The notes under the pieces were generated by a model. The model did no database searches. It had not been told where the DNA came from and saw nothing but the letters and a program-made list of their open reading frames with translations. From Knoxdaviesia capensis (taxonomy: Eukaryota > Ascomycota > Sordariomycetes > Microascales > Gondwanamycetaceae), in NCBI GenBank assembly GCA_001510575.1, contig LNGK01000002.1, positions 1,414,144-1,478,143 of the forward strand: 64,000 nt of DNA. Reading direction: 5' to 3'. A program made the translations under genes and the position numbers. Positions 25,528 to 37,421 of this stretch are shown piece after piece. Within the stretch, counting starts at the first letter, position 1, and each line of letters opens with the position of its first letter.

Positions 25528-26233
25528 GCGCAAGAAAAATAGAATGGGGGAAAGATTCTGCGGGTGCGGAAGTGTGTGTAGAGCTGCTGGGTGGCGTTTA
25601 TCTTATACCTATACGTCCTGTACTTCCCTTCTTCTTCTATCTTTTTTGGCATAGCATCAGCATAGGGGACCACCACCTGGACACTTCATCAATAGACAAC
25701 GGCTTACGAATTACTCCAACTGCTACATGTCTATCGTCTTGTCCAACCATACTCTGATTCTGATCATCATCTGGTGCACATCACATCTGGCCGTGATCGC
25801 CACCATCTATCCAACACGGACTATGTACACCTACCACCAGAACTGACTTGTCGACAGCACTCAACCACAGACACACGCCGGAATACCACCGCCGAAAAGA
25901 TACAGGAACTAAAGAATTCAGATTCAAGAGAAGCAAAGAAGAAACAGCAAAAAAAGGAACGTTATACCGGCTTCTGCCTCAAGAAAACACACAGAGAGAC
26001 AGAGATACACACACAGACAGACACCCTCCCAGTCTCGACCATTTCTTATAGGAACAAATTTAACGCGTTTAGGTTCGTAATAAACAGGAACACGTCGACG
26101 TCATCGATCATGAGAGAAAAAGAAAAGAAAAAAGGATCGCAAGCCACAGTTTAAAAACGAAAGAAAAACACTCAACGAAAACCCCTCAACCTCCGCTCGG
26201 TCCATATACCACCTATCGGCCTCGTACCACTGT
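25528..26233. other. Convergent intergenic region between pfa4 and myo1
   Basis: It contains the two 3' untranslated regions and nothing else I can support. Sequence near 25640-26150 is A-rich on the plus strand with short CA stretches; no clear polyadenylation signal can be singled out for either gene. Confidence 0.6.
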
Positions 26234-29200
26234 CTACCAATCATCGTCGTCGTCGTTGCGCCCCTTCTGCATCGCCGTCTGTCTGGCAAGTAGCGCCTGC
26301 GCCAGCCCGCCGGCTCCGGCGCCGTTGCTGTGGCCGTTGCCGAGGCCGTTGGCCGCCACCGGTTTCTTGGCCGGCGCGGGCCGCTTGGCCGGCGGCGGCG
26401 GCGGTTTCTTGGCGCCGTTGGTGCGCGGCGGCGGTGCCTGCTCCTCGACGTAGGCCGCGGGGACCCACATGGGCCCGCGCGGGAGTTTGGCCAACCACCA
26501 GCCTATTGCAGGAAGGAAGGTCAGTAAAAAAGAACACGAGTGCATAAGCATGAACATATGTATGTAGGGAGAATGCGGATGAGGGGAAGAGCTTACCTTT
26601 GTCCTCCTTCTGCTCAATCTCAATCAGCTCGCCCGCCGTGATCGCCTGCCCGTTCGGATCCTCGCCCTTGAACGCATACAGCACCTTGGCCATGATCTTG
26701 CCCGGATCAGCTGCCGGCGGCGGCGGCGGCGGAGGCGGCGGGGGAGGCGCACGCACGGGCGTGGCCGAAACGGCAGCGGCCGCCGCCGACGCCCCGTACG
26801 CGTTGGAGTTGGCGGTGCGGGGATGGCTGGCCAGCGTGGTTGTTGTTGCTGCCGCGGCAGCCGCCGACCCTCCGTACGACGGGGTGGCCGGCGTGGGCCG
26901 CGCGTGGTTGGCAGCTGCAGCCGCCGGCATCGCCGCCGACGCGCCGGGCCGCGGCTGCGGCTTGCGGTTACCGCCACCGCCGGCCCCGCGCATCGGCCGC
27001 CCGTTGGGACCGCCCGGCTTGATCAGCTTGCCGCGGGTGATCGGCCGCGGCGGCACCGGCTTGCCCTTGGGCGTCGGCCGCGACTGCGAGTTCGCCGGCT
27101 CGCCGGGCTGTGTGTGCACGGCGCCGCTCTTGTAAAAGTCCTCGCGCTGCTGCGAGTCCTTGACCACCTTGACCAGCTGCATCTTGCCCGGCTTCTTGGC
27201 GTACTCGATCGACTCCGCCACCCGCAGGTTGAAGCTGCCCGGCATCACCCGCTGCATCTGCGTGAACATCTCCGTCTTCAGCAGGCAGTTCAGCAGCGGG
27301 TCGGGCTCCTGCGGCGACCCCACCCCCAGCGAGAACCAGTCGTCGCGCCTCGTCGACGTGCCGATGAACTTGATCGAGATCAGCGGCACCGCCCGCTCAA
27401 TGGCAATCTGCGGCTGCCCGTTCACCAGCATCTGCACCACCACGTACACCTTCGCCGGCGTCACAATCAGGATGCGCGGGCTGGGCTTGCTGGACCGGCC
27501 AAACTTGGCCTCCAGGATCTCGCCGCGGCACGAGAACACCGCCTTTTCGTTCGTCGGCAGCCCAATGGCGTTGCGCAGCTGCGACCCCGGGCCCGTCGAC
27601 GCGTTGATGCCGAGGTAGTCGCCGATGAAGCGCCGCGACCCCAGTAAGCTCATGCGCCGTCGCTCCTTGCGGCCGCCCAGCACCTGGTGGCCGTGGTCGC
27701 GCAGCTGCAGATACTCGGCGCCCACGCGCTTCTTGCGCCAGAAGCGCTGGATGCGCGTGGCGCTCTCGGCGCGATACGCCAGGTACGCCCGCCACATGCG
27801 CTGGATGCGCGTGGCCATGTTGTGCCAGTACCGGTCGCGCATGGTCTCGAGCGCGAACAGCGTCTCGGGCGCCTTGATAAACGCCTTGGTGGTGCCCAGC
27901 TGCCACTCGTCCTTGGGGATGCTGGTGTCCTTGAGAATCTGCTTGACCGCGTCGATCGACGAGCCGGTCCACGTGTACTCTCCGGCATACGAAGTGGCGG
28001 GCGACAGCAGGAAGAAGCGGTCGACAAACTTCTCGAACGACTGGCGGTAGGCAAATCCGGCGCGGCGGATGCGCACGTTCTCCTGCAGACCGAGGTACTT
28101 GATCTGATGCAGCACGTTGGCCTGGTTGTACTCGGACGGCGACTTGTTCTCGTTGGGCTTGATGGTGCGGATGTACGACGGCTGGCACTTCATCAGCGCC
28201 TCGACCAGCGCGTTGGCCGAGGTGCGGATGCGGTCTCCGGCCGACGGCGGCTGGCGCCGGTCGTCCTGGTTGACCTGGTTGGGGAACAGCGTGTGCACAA
28301 AGTTGTTGCCGCTGGCCTGGAAGAGGTTGAGCAGGCCCTTGAGCAGCTGGTCCTTGTTCTTGTCGGTGATGCCGTCGACGGTGTAGCTCACGTCACCGGC
28401 ATAGTGGCGCACGATGAAGTTGCCCTGGCGAGGCGTCAAGTGGGCGTGCGACATGCCGTTGATGCTCTGCATGAAGGTGCGGTCGCAGGCGGCGGGGTCG
28501 GCGTGGGCGGTCTTGGTGGCATCCTTCATGGCCGAGAAGATGCCGGGCGGCCGGATCTGTTCGATCAGCTCGCACACCACCTTGTTGTCAAAGTACTTGA
28601 TCGGCGTCCATTGGATCTGCTCGCGCGCATACTCTTCCTGCTCGGTCTTGAGGGTGAGCTGGATGAAGATCTGCTGGAGCTTCTCGTTGACGTAGTTGAT
28701 GCACAGCTGCTCGAAGCTGTTCTTCTCGAAGATTTCGAAGCCGTAGATATCCAGGATGCCAATGGTGTTGGACGTGGCCTGCCGCGACTTGAGCGACTTG
28801 TTGATGCGCTCGACGATCCAGTCAAACAGGTTGCTGTAGATGGCCTTGGCCAGGGCGTCGCGCGTGGCGGTGGCCTGGGAGGGGTTCGCGGGGGACTCGA
28901 TGACTTCGCCGTTGCGCGGGGTCAGGATGCGGATGGTGATGGCCTGGATGACCTGCTCGGGGCTGACCTCGAGCAGGTAGGCGACAAAGTTGACGACGGA
29001 GGGGTCGGTGACCTCGGCCCAGCCGTCCTGGTTCTCGCGGAACTGGATGTTGCCGATCCACAGCACACAGGCCAGCATGCGGAAGATCTGGTCCTGCTCG
29101 GGCTGGCTCAGGCCGATGATGCGCATGGCGTTGAGGGTGTCGTTGTACTCCTGCAAGTCGTTGATGCCGTCGACGTCGAAGCACTGCGACTGGCTGGTGT

Positions 29201-30102
29201 ACGAGTAGGTGTCCGGGGTCTGCACGCCGAACTGCTGGCGGTAGGTGTCGGAGGCGCCCTTGGTGAACTGGTAGAAGATGTGGAAGTTGCGCTCGTTGCG
29301 GATCTGGCCGACCACGCGGGTCTTTTCCAGCAGGTAGTTTGTGATGTCGGCCCCGACCGGCTCGCCGCTGGGGTTGAAGTAGATCTGCAGGTACTTGCCG
29401 AAGCGGGACGAGTTGTTGTTGCGCAGGGTCTTGGCGTTGCCGAACGACTCGAGCAGCGGGTTGGTGGCAAGCACCATGTCTTTGATCTGTTGGATGTCGC
29501 CCGACTCGCCGCCGCCCGACACGTTGGCGATGTACTGCATGATGCGCTTGGCGGCCTCGGTCTTGCCGGCGCCGGACTCGCCGGAGATGATGACGCACTG
29601 GTTCTCGCTGTAGGCCTTCATGTTGTAGTATGACGACTCGGCAATGGCGAACACGTGCGGCGGCATTTCCAGGCGGTTCTTGCCCTTGTAGCTATCCAGC
29701 ACGGCGTCGGTGTAGATGCCGAGATCGCGGAACGGGTTGACCGACACCAACACGTGGCCGATGTAGGTGTAGATCTCGCCGGCGTGGAAGCGTTTTTGGA
29801 GGTTTTCGTTGATGGCCTCGTTGCTGACCTTGCTTAACAGGGTCAGATCCGACACGCCGATTTCCTTTTTCTTGGTGGTTTCGAAGGTGGCCTTCTTGGG
29901 CCGGCCGGCCGAGCCGCCGCCATCAGTTCCGGCTCCCCGGCCGGGGCGGGACGATTTGTCCTTGGGACGTCGAGTGACACCCTGCAAGCAAAAAGAGAGA
30001 CAGCATTAGTATTTGGCAACGGCAGCTTCCGAGGTCGGACCCGAGAGCCGACGATCTCCGGCGTTGAGGGAAGAAGCAGCGACAAGGGTGATGACGAACC
30101 AT
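26234..30102 (-). CDS. myo1: Class I myosin (myosin-1)
   Basis: Proposed exons are 30100-30102 (the ATG alone), 26597-29981 and 26234-26502, joining to 1218 residues beginning MGVTRRPKDKS as in fungal myosin-1. Introns are 29982-30099 (donor GTTCGT, branch TACTAAT near 30005-30011) and 26503-26596 (donor GTAAGC). Domains in order: motor about 45-710 with P-loop GESGAGKT at 135-142 and the actin-binding region, two IQ motifs about 720-755, a TH1 lipid-binding tail about 770-950, a Pro/Ala/Gly-rich TH2 region, an SH3 domain about 1097-1145, and an acidic DDDDDW end that recruits Arp2/3. It works at actin patches in endocytosis and polarised tip growth. The TEDS-rule position is Glu360 instead of the phosphorylatable Ser of yeast Myo3/5 and Aspergillus MyoA. 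The second junction restores the SH3 core GWWLAK. Confidence 0.97.
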
Positions 30103-33100
30103 GGTGGGTGGGCTAGAATCTGGCTAGAGGGGTGAAAAGTATTAGGCGGGTGGGGGGAAGATTGAAGGCAACAGCTTTAAGAGGAGCACAGGTTTTGAGG
30201 AAGAGATGGGTGGAAAACACAGGATATCCAAATGCTCGATGTTCGACTATACAGCGATGACTCCAGAGGATGACGACTCTGAAGAGAAGTGACGAGAGTT
30301 GGCGAGAGAGAGATGGAGGAACAGCTCAGAAAAGTGAAACCCAGCCCGGGTGTAATAAGGAGGGGAAAGCTTAGGGGGGGAAAAGTGGTGATAAGATGAA
30401 GCCACAGCCGCAAACAAAGCCGAAGCACGGAAATAATTAGAGTCTATAAGATACAGAGAGGAAGAAAGAAGAGAGTCATGGGAATATAGAGAGAGAGAAA
30501 AGGAGGAAGAACCAGGACACACAAAGACTCGAGAACAAGGAAGAGAGGAAAAGATGAGGATAAAGACAAAACCAAGGACGGAAGAATCGCCGGTGATGAT
30601 GACGCTGCTTCAAAGAACGAGAAATGCTGCGATATGGACGATAAAACCCGGATTGTGTGCACCAGCCACACCAACGCGGCGGGCGTGGCTTAGACGGGGT
30701 GTGGCGCCGGGAAGCAAGCCACAGTCGGGCTCGCTTATGTAATCGCATTCGGGTGGCGCGAAAGTTGAGACGAACATGGAGCCCGCCACATTTGGGGGCG
30801 TATGATTGGCTGGACACTGCATTTAGCGGGGCAAACCCGTGCGGATATTTTTAGCGCCAGGGGCCTCACTTTTGCATCTTAGAATTGAGAGTGTGTGATT
30901 TCGATTCATTTGGAGATGATGTCATTTTGACAAGAGTTACATTTGTTGTTCTTGTTGTTCTGACTTGTGATGAGCAAAGGCCCAAAGAGCCAGCTACGAG
31001 CCTGCAAGGCCGGAGTTTCTTCGTTGTTTGTTCCGGCCGGCGGCGGCGGGCGAGGCCCATCCGGTGCGTCCGGACATCAACTCGCGGTTGCTGGAACTGG
31101 CATAGCGGTGCCTGGCATGCATGACGACGTCACCGGTTGCTTGTTCACGCCTGCCGTATCTGGCTGTGGGCTGAGTTCCTGGATCGAGGTCCTGGATTGA
31201 GTGACTAACTTGGTGATAACCACCGCTCCGGGACCGATCTGGATGTTCTACACAGGTTCTAGAGGTTCTACGGTGGTGGGACTTTGGCGAAGTGGTTGAG
31301 GCGGTCTCCACCGGTGTGTTCAGAACAGTGGTGAGAAGACAACATCTCGGAAACAGAGCTCTGGAAGCACTTGGATGGCGGCTGGCTGTGCGAGTCAACG
31401 GCAAGAATAGTCACGACTTTATGGTCGGTATATGCTCAGATAGGCACCACCCATATATAACCAATCGACACGAACAGCCAACAGAGACTCGTCGCCGTCG
31501 TTATCCCACCGTTTCACCAACATCCAGGCACGGTGGGCGGAATTGGCCAATCCGAGAGACCAGGACCAGGGCAGGGGGATACCTAGCATCTCTCGGCGTT
31601 GGAATTTTGTGCTCCCCAGGCAGATACGCTATGGACCGGCACAACCGTCGTAGGAACAGCATTGATACACCCACAAGGACAGAGGAACAACAACCTGGCA
31701 CGGGCGGCTTTTAAGCTTGAAGGGGTGGCGCTGCGGCGTTGACATGCAGACGTCTGAGGGTTGCAACTCAGCCAACCTAGAGTGACGTGTTTTGGGGGGG
31801 GAAGACGTGGGTGTTGTTTCTGGTGTCAGCCTTAGTCCTCGGAGGCAGAAAACAAGCAAGAGGAAGCACATGAAGAAGGGGAGAGAGAAGGAAGAAGACG
31901 ACGCCAGGCGAGACTATCGTGAAGCCCAATATTGGGGGGTGAGTACAGTACTTAGTAGTCGTGGTAGCAAGAGCAAGGAGCAGAAGGTGGGCGTGCAAAC
32001 GCAGATGTTGATTCCCCGCACGGGCCAAGAGAGACTGCTGTCTTTGACGATGTGTCTAGGGAAGTATGCAGCCCAGCACGCTTCGGCCATGGTTCGGCCA
32101 GCTGGTGATGCCGGGATTTGCACAGGTCTGGAGGTCACAGACTGGAAGTCATGGGGATGTGCGAGTGTGCAACGGTGATGATGGTCATCAAGCTGTACGA
32201 GCAAGAAGTCTGCATGTCATCTTCATCTGCGGCGTCTGCATAGAGAGAGCACATTCAAGTAGACCTCCCCTGCACGCATATATCCGGCCATACCTGCTTA
32301 TATCTGTCCGTACTGTAAGTACATCTATACTCTAAGTACTCACAGAGCATGATGGCTTCACTGCCACACACAAGCATGCAGCTAAACAAGGCAAGACTCA
32401 CCACATCGCAGCAAGCATGTTGACCCTCAACGGATCAATGTTCCGTTTCCCCACACAAGCCAAGATCAAGACACAGACACACCAGAAAAGAAAATAAGCT
32501 GAAACACGGCATGTTTCCTCTATGTTGTGGCTCGGGCCCATCCTCAACCAGACGTTATTTCCAACCAATCCCACCCTGCCGTCAGTGCCCTCTCTTTGCG
32601 TCTGCTTGTCTTTTTTTTTTTGTTTTTATGTTGCTCCCTCTCCGTCTCGCCTATAGTACCGACTCTGATATACTGTCTTCGACTCGTAGGCCTGTCTTAT
32701 ATACTCTCTTCCCCCATGTCCTGTGTGTATTTTGGCCATCGGATCCCGGTCGAGGAATCCACGACGGACTTGCCTGGGTGGTGGCAGTCCCGGGAGAGAG
32801 GAAAAGAGAGAGACAAAGAGAGAAAATACAGGCAAACAACAGGCCAAGCCGATGTGTTTCCGGATCGATCGCCAGCTCCTGTAACAACCTTTTCTGCGCC
32901 GGCCGGGAAGGATGTCGAAACGTCTGATCTGCGGAGGGTGGCGAGTTGCTGTCGGCGGTCGTCTTTTTTTGGTGGGAGACCACAGCCAGCGATCTTGTGT
33001 GTGTGTGTACTGTATGTCTCGTCTGCTGTCGTTTAGGGCATCCGTCCGCTGGAACCACTGCTGCCACTCTAAACCGTCCATTGTTTCTCCTCCGGCTGCC

Positions 33101-34354
33101 CTCCGGCGCTGGTGCCGAAAAAAAGCCACCCCCGTGACACCGGGCGGCTCCAAAACCCAAATAGAGAAACGAATGCGAAAGCCAACCTCTCTCTCTCTAC
33201 GACTACTACTACTACTGATCAAAAATACGCGTTTGTTTGGAAAGCCACCGGAGTCTCTTGTCCGGCCAGACAGCGAGCGCCCAGCGTTTCTCTCTTCTGA
33301 ATATTCTCCTCCCAGCGAGACCTCACGAACACCCAGCTATAGCGCATACCAGCCCCGAGATAAAACACCAGGCCCCAAGAGACAGACACCCAAACGCAGA
33401 GATAAGTGCTTCATCTTCAAATCTCCCTCTCGGCTGCATCCCCAGCCATGCCTCCTGAAATCACGGCCGAAACCCTAAAAAGGTCTGCGCTTCACAGGAC
33501 TAGATCTGTCCAGAGCTGTCTCGATCTCTTGGCCCGGCCGCTTATTCTGGCTCATTTCGTTTTTTGGTTTTTCTTTTCTCCTTTTTCCGGAGCTTGGGGA
33601 GCCGGGGGGTATGGGGGTGGTGGGGAGGCAGACTTGCTCTTTATAGGAGGCCCTCAGCAACCAACCACCCAGAGACGAAGAGAAGAAGAGGGGAGAGACA
33701 CTGGGGATGAGGAGAACACACTGACGAAAAGAGGGTGCGGCTGAAGCGCTCTTTTGTAGTGGTCCAGACCGGCTGCGAACGCAACATCTGCGACACTTTA
33801 GGGGCCCATCCTACACGTCCGGCGCAGATGAAAGGGCCCCGTCGCCGGCCCCCCCCCCTAGAGACCAGTCCAGACGCTGAAGAACAGCGTAACTCCAACG
33901 GTGAAGACGAGCACAGGCATTATTATTGATATTACTATAGTGAATTCAATGCACCCGGTCCAACCTCCCAAGAAGATGCGTGCTGCTCAGGGGGCAACGG
34001 GGGCCTTGGGGACCGCTGAAACCAGCGGTCTGGATGGGCCGTACAGAGTCTAGAAGCGCCGTGGGCAGTCCAGAATTACCCCTAACCGCCCCTGAATTTC
34101 AGTTTCGTTGAGAGCATTCCCGCGGTGTAAGTCGCCAGAAAGAGAGGGCGAGACAGCGAGAGAGAGATAGAGAGCGAGGGTGCGTCTCCGCCCTTGGTGC
34201 TTCATCTGCTTCATGCGATGATGTATCAACTGCTTCTGGACTCGCGACAAATGCACTTTCGGCTTGCCATCCAATATCGGCTCGAGCTGGATGTGTAAAT
34301 GTCCGTACATAGCCGTGCCGTGTAAGTGTGGTGGTGGGTGGTGGCCTGTGTATC

Positions 34355-34377
34355 GTGTGTGTGTGTGTGTGTGTGTA

Positions 34378-34411
<34 letters not shown>
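34355..34411. repeat. Interrupted TG microsatellite
   Basis: Two TG arrays (34355-34376 and 34380-34411) are separated by the interruption ATC, and each is preceded by TATC. This looks like an internal duplication of an array boundary. It is about 950 bases upstream of the noxA start codon. Confidence 0.9.
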
Positions 34412-34489
34412 ATGTACCCTTTGGCCCTCCCGTCCGTGCAACAGGTACTTCCCACCAGTAGTTCCCACTTACACGCACATCTTGCCGGT

Positions 34490-34860
34490 CGCCGTGTCGC
34501 TTATTCCCTCCTCCCTCTTCGTCCTCTTCTCCTATTACCCTCTCATTCCTCTATTATTCTGCTCTCTTGTTCTCTTCTTACATATCCTCCATTGCCAAGA
34601 TTTCCTCTTCTCTCCATTCCTCCCTCTTTCTTCCTCTCTTCCTCTCTTCCATCCATTTTCTTCCCCCTTCTCCTTCTTCACTCCCCATCATTCCCTCCCG
34701 GCTCCCGGATTTTCTTGAAGCTTCATCTACCGGTGTCTTCCCTCTTGCGTTTTCTTTTCTTCTTCGGGATCCTCCTCTTTCTCTTTCTTCTCTTCCTCCC
34801 CTCAGCTCTATTCGACAGCGTCGACGCTCTCTCTCACTCTCTCTCCGCCACTCCGATTCC
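34490..34860 (+). promoter_or_regulatory. CT-rich tract upstream of noxA
   Basis: The plus strand is heavily C/T over about 370 bases, with repeated CTCTTC and CCTCTT elements, and ends about 500 bases before the noxA ATG. Pyrimidine tracts of this kind commonly precede transcription starts in filamentous fungi. I see no convincing TATA box. Confidence 0.5.
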
Positions 34861-35358
34861 GGTCACTCGTGTTTTCTCCCGGGCCTCCGTCTTCCGTCTC
34901 TCGCTTGTTCATCTCCGGCTGGTATGGGCAGAGAATAATCTTCCGGCGTGAACCTCGTGGTGTCTCCCTCCCCTCCCCTCGCCTCGCTCTCTCTTTTCGA
35001 TTCTCTTTGACCACATCCGTTCTTTCAGCCATCGGTGGTCAACCCTTTTCTATTTTATTTATTTTTATTTCCGGTGCTCTCTTTTATACACTGCTGGTTC
35101 AGAATCATCACTTTGCTGTGTTTGGCTTGCCTCTTTGGGTTTTTTTTTTCTTTTCCCTCCATGCGTTGTTGATACCCTCCCGTCCTCAGCCGGAACTCTT
35201 TCGTTCTTTTTGTGATTTTTTGGATGCATCGATAGACTCCAAGCTTTGATTTCTCGCTCTCTTTTGTTTGGTATACCAGTGGCCCGTCGCAGGTCGACAC
35301 TTACTCCCTCACCCCCCTTCGTTGATCGATATCTTGTCCCGTCCCCACTACCGCCACA

Positions 35359-37313
35359 ATGTCCGAACTCGACTTCAAAACGCTCGTCAAGAAGCAGTTC
35401 ACGCTGCAGAAGATGATCTTCCACCTGCTGTTCTGGGGCACCCACTGGGGCGTCTTCGCCTACGGCTGGTGGAAGCAGGCCGCCGACCCGCGCCTGGCCC
35501 CGCTCAACCTGCTGCAGTTCTCGGTGTGGATCTCGCGTGGCGCCGGCCTGGTGCTCAGCTTCGACGGCATGCTGATCCTGCTGCCGGTGTGCCGCACGGT
35601 GGTGCGCTTCGTCCGCCCGCGCATCCGCTGGCTGCCGATGGACGAGAACCTGTGGTTCCATCGCCAGCTGGCCTACTCGATGCTGTTCTTCACCGTGCTG
35701 CACACGGGGTCCCACTACGTGAAGTAAGTATCAAATGGTCGAGGGGGCAGCGAAGCTTCCCACGACAGAGAAAACAAGGCCGTGTATGCTGACAGAAACC
35801 TCCCGCGCGCCGCCGCACAGCTTCTTCAACGTTGAGCGCTTACAACTGCGCCCCGGATTCGCGGTCGACATCCACTACAAGCAGCCCGGCGGCATCACCG
35901 GCCACGTGATGCTGCTGTGCATGCTGCTCATGTACACCACGGCGCACCACAAGATCCGCCAGCAGTCGTTCGAGACGTTCTGGTACACGCACCACCTGTT
36001 CATCCCGTTCTTCCTGGGTCTGTACACCCACACGGTCGGCTGCTTCGTGCGCGACACGGCGCAGCCGTTCTCGCCGTTTGCCGGCGACGAGTACTGGAAG
36101 CACTGCATCGGCTACCTGGGCTGGCGGTGGGAGCTGTGGACGGGCGGCTTCTACCTGATCGAGCGGCTGTACCGCGAGGTGCGGGCGCTCAAGAACACCA
36201 AGATCACGCGGGTGGTGCGCCACCCGTACGACGTGGTCGAGATCCAGTTCGAGAAGCCGTCGTTCAAGTACAAGGCCGGCCAGTGGCTGTTCCTGCAGGT
36301 GCCGTCGATCTCGCGCTACCAGTGGCACCCGTTCACCATCACGTCGTGCCCGTTCGACCCGTACGTGTCGGTGCACGTGCGCCAGGTCGGCGACTTCACC
36401 AAGGCGCTCGGCAACGCGGTCGGCGCCGGCACGGCCCAGGCCAAGCTGTACGACACGGTCGACCCGCTGGGCATGTACGAGGTGGCGCTGCAGAACGGCC
36501 AGCAGATGCCGCTGCTGCGCATCGACGGGCCGTACGGGGCGCCGGCCGAGGACGTGTTCGAGAACGAGATAGCCGTGCTGATCGGCACCGGCATCGGCGT
36601 GACGCCGTGGGCGTCGATCCTCAAGAACATCTGGCACCTGCGCAACGGGCCGAACCCGCCGACGCGGCTGCGGCGCGTCGAGTTCATCTGGGTGTGCCGC
36701 GACACGAGCTCGTTCGAGTGGTTCCACACGCTGCTGCAGTCGCTGGAGCAGCAGAGCAACGACGCGGCGCGCATCCCGGGCTCGACCGGCGTCGAGTTCC
36801 TGAAGATCCACACGTACCTGACGCAGCGCCTGGACATGGACACCGCGCAGAACATTGTGCTCAACTCCGTCGGCGCCGCCCTCGACCCGCTGACCGAGCT
36901 GAAGACGCGCACCAACTTTGGCCGCCCCAACTTCAACAAGATGTTCGCCAGCATGCGCGACGGCATCCTCGACCGCACCTACATCGACGGCCTGGTCGGC
37001 CAGCGCACCACTGTTGGAGTGTACTTCTGCGGTCCCTCCGCTGCCGGTAAGTTCTTTTTCCTTTTTTTCCCTTTTTTTCTTCCTGTTTTTTCTTTTTTCC
37101 CCTTTTTCCCCTTTTTTCCTGTTTTTTCCCTTTCTTTTTTCGTTTTGTTTGGTTGTCTCGCTTTCTTCGTGTCTCTTCAAGCAGCAGAGTTCCCACATAC
37201 TGACGTTCTCTCTCTCTCTCTCTCTCTCTTCTCCAGCACGTGATATCAAGAAGGCCGCCAAGGCTGCCGTCGTCAACGAAGTCAACTTCCGCTTCTGGAA
37301 GGAACACTTCTAA
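35359..37313 (+). CDS. noxA: NADPH oxidase, NoxA (Nox1) class
   Basis: Exons 35359-35723, 35821-37046 and 37237-37313 join to 555 residues. It is a gp91phox-like flavocytochrome: a six-helix ferric-reductase domain with heme-ligand histidine pairs (HRQ...LHTGSH near 102-116 and the WYTHHL...LYTH region near 178-191), an FAD site HPFTITS from His291, NADPH motifs GTGIGVTPW near 377 and CGPS near the C-terminus, and the conserved end KEHF. It moves electrons from NADPH across the membrane to O2, giving signalling superoxide. The lack of the N-terminal extension of NoxB and of the EF-hands of NoxC, and the sequence around GCFVRD...CIGYLGWRWEL, place it with NoxA. Regulation in the family is by NoxR, Rac and NoxD, none of which is in this window. 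Intron 2 (37047-37236) ends in a CT microsatellite that serves as its polypyrimidine tract. Confidence 0.97.
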
Positions 37314-37369
37314 GCGCCGGCTGTGTAGATGCGTTGCGTTGTGTGTTAGGGTTTCTCTAGGGTTGGCGC

Positions 37370-37372
<3 letters not shown>

Positions 37373-37416
<44 letters not shown>
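37373..37416. repeat. CT dinucleotide microsatellite
   Basis: About 22 CT units located 60 bases after the noxA stop codon. A second, shorter CT array (about 37207-37229) closes the last intron of noxA, so one short interval carries two arrays of the same unit. Confidence 0.95.

Positions 37417-37421
<5 letters not shown>

Larger units (their letters stand above)
30103..35358. other. Long divergent intergenic region between myo1 and noxA
   Basis: These 5.26 kb separate two divergent start codons and show no supported gene. Short open frames around 31292-31714 and 32511-33036 lack domains and coding bias. A CT-rich microsatellite-bearing section (34355-34860) leads into the noxA leader. An AACCCTAA motif lies at 33471-33478. 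The length is well above the other spacers in the gene-dense part, so long untranslated regions, a non-coding RNA or distant regulatory elements are possible. Confidence 0.6.

Noticed and set aside
23827..25533. 568-codon open frame on the minus strand
   Set aside because: Antisense shadow of pfa4, whose DHHC domain is unmistakable on the other strand.
26503..26596. Reading through the last myosin-1 intron to a different C-terminus
   Set aside because: Read-through disrupts the SH3 domain, while splicing at GTAAGC and AG restores GWWLAK and the acidic DDDDDW end.
27687..29633. 648-codon open frame on the plus strand
   Set aside because: Antisense shadow of the myosin-1 motor; composition is Val/Leu/Asp-rich without motifs.
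35840..37285. 481-codon open frame on the minus strand
   Set aside because: Antisense shadow of noxA exon 2.
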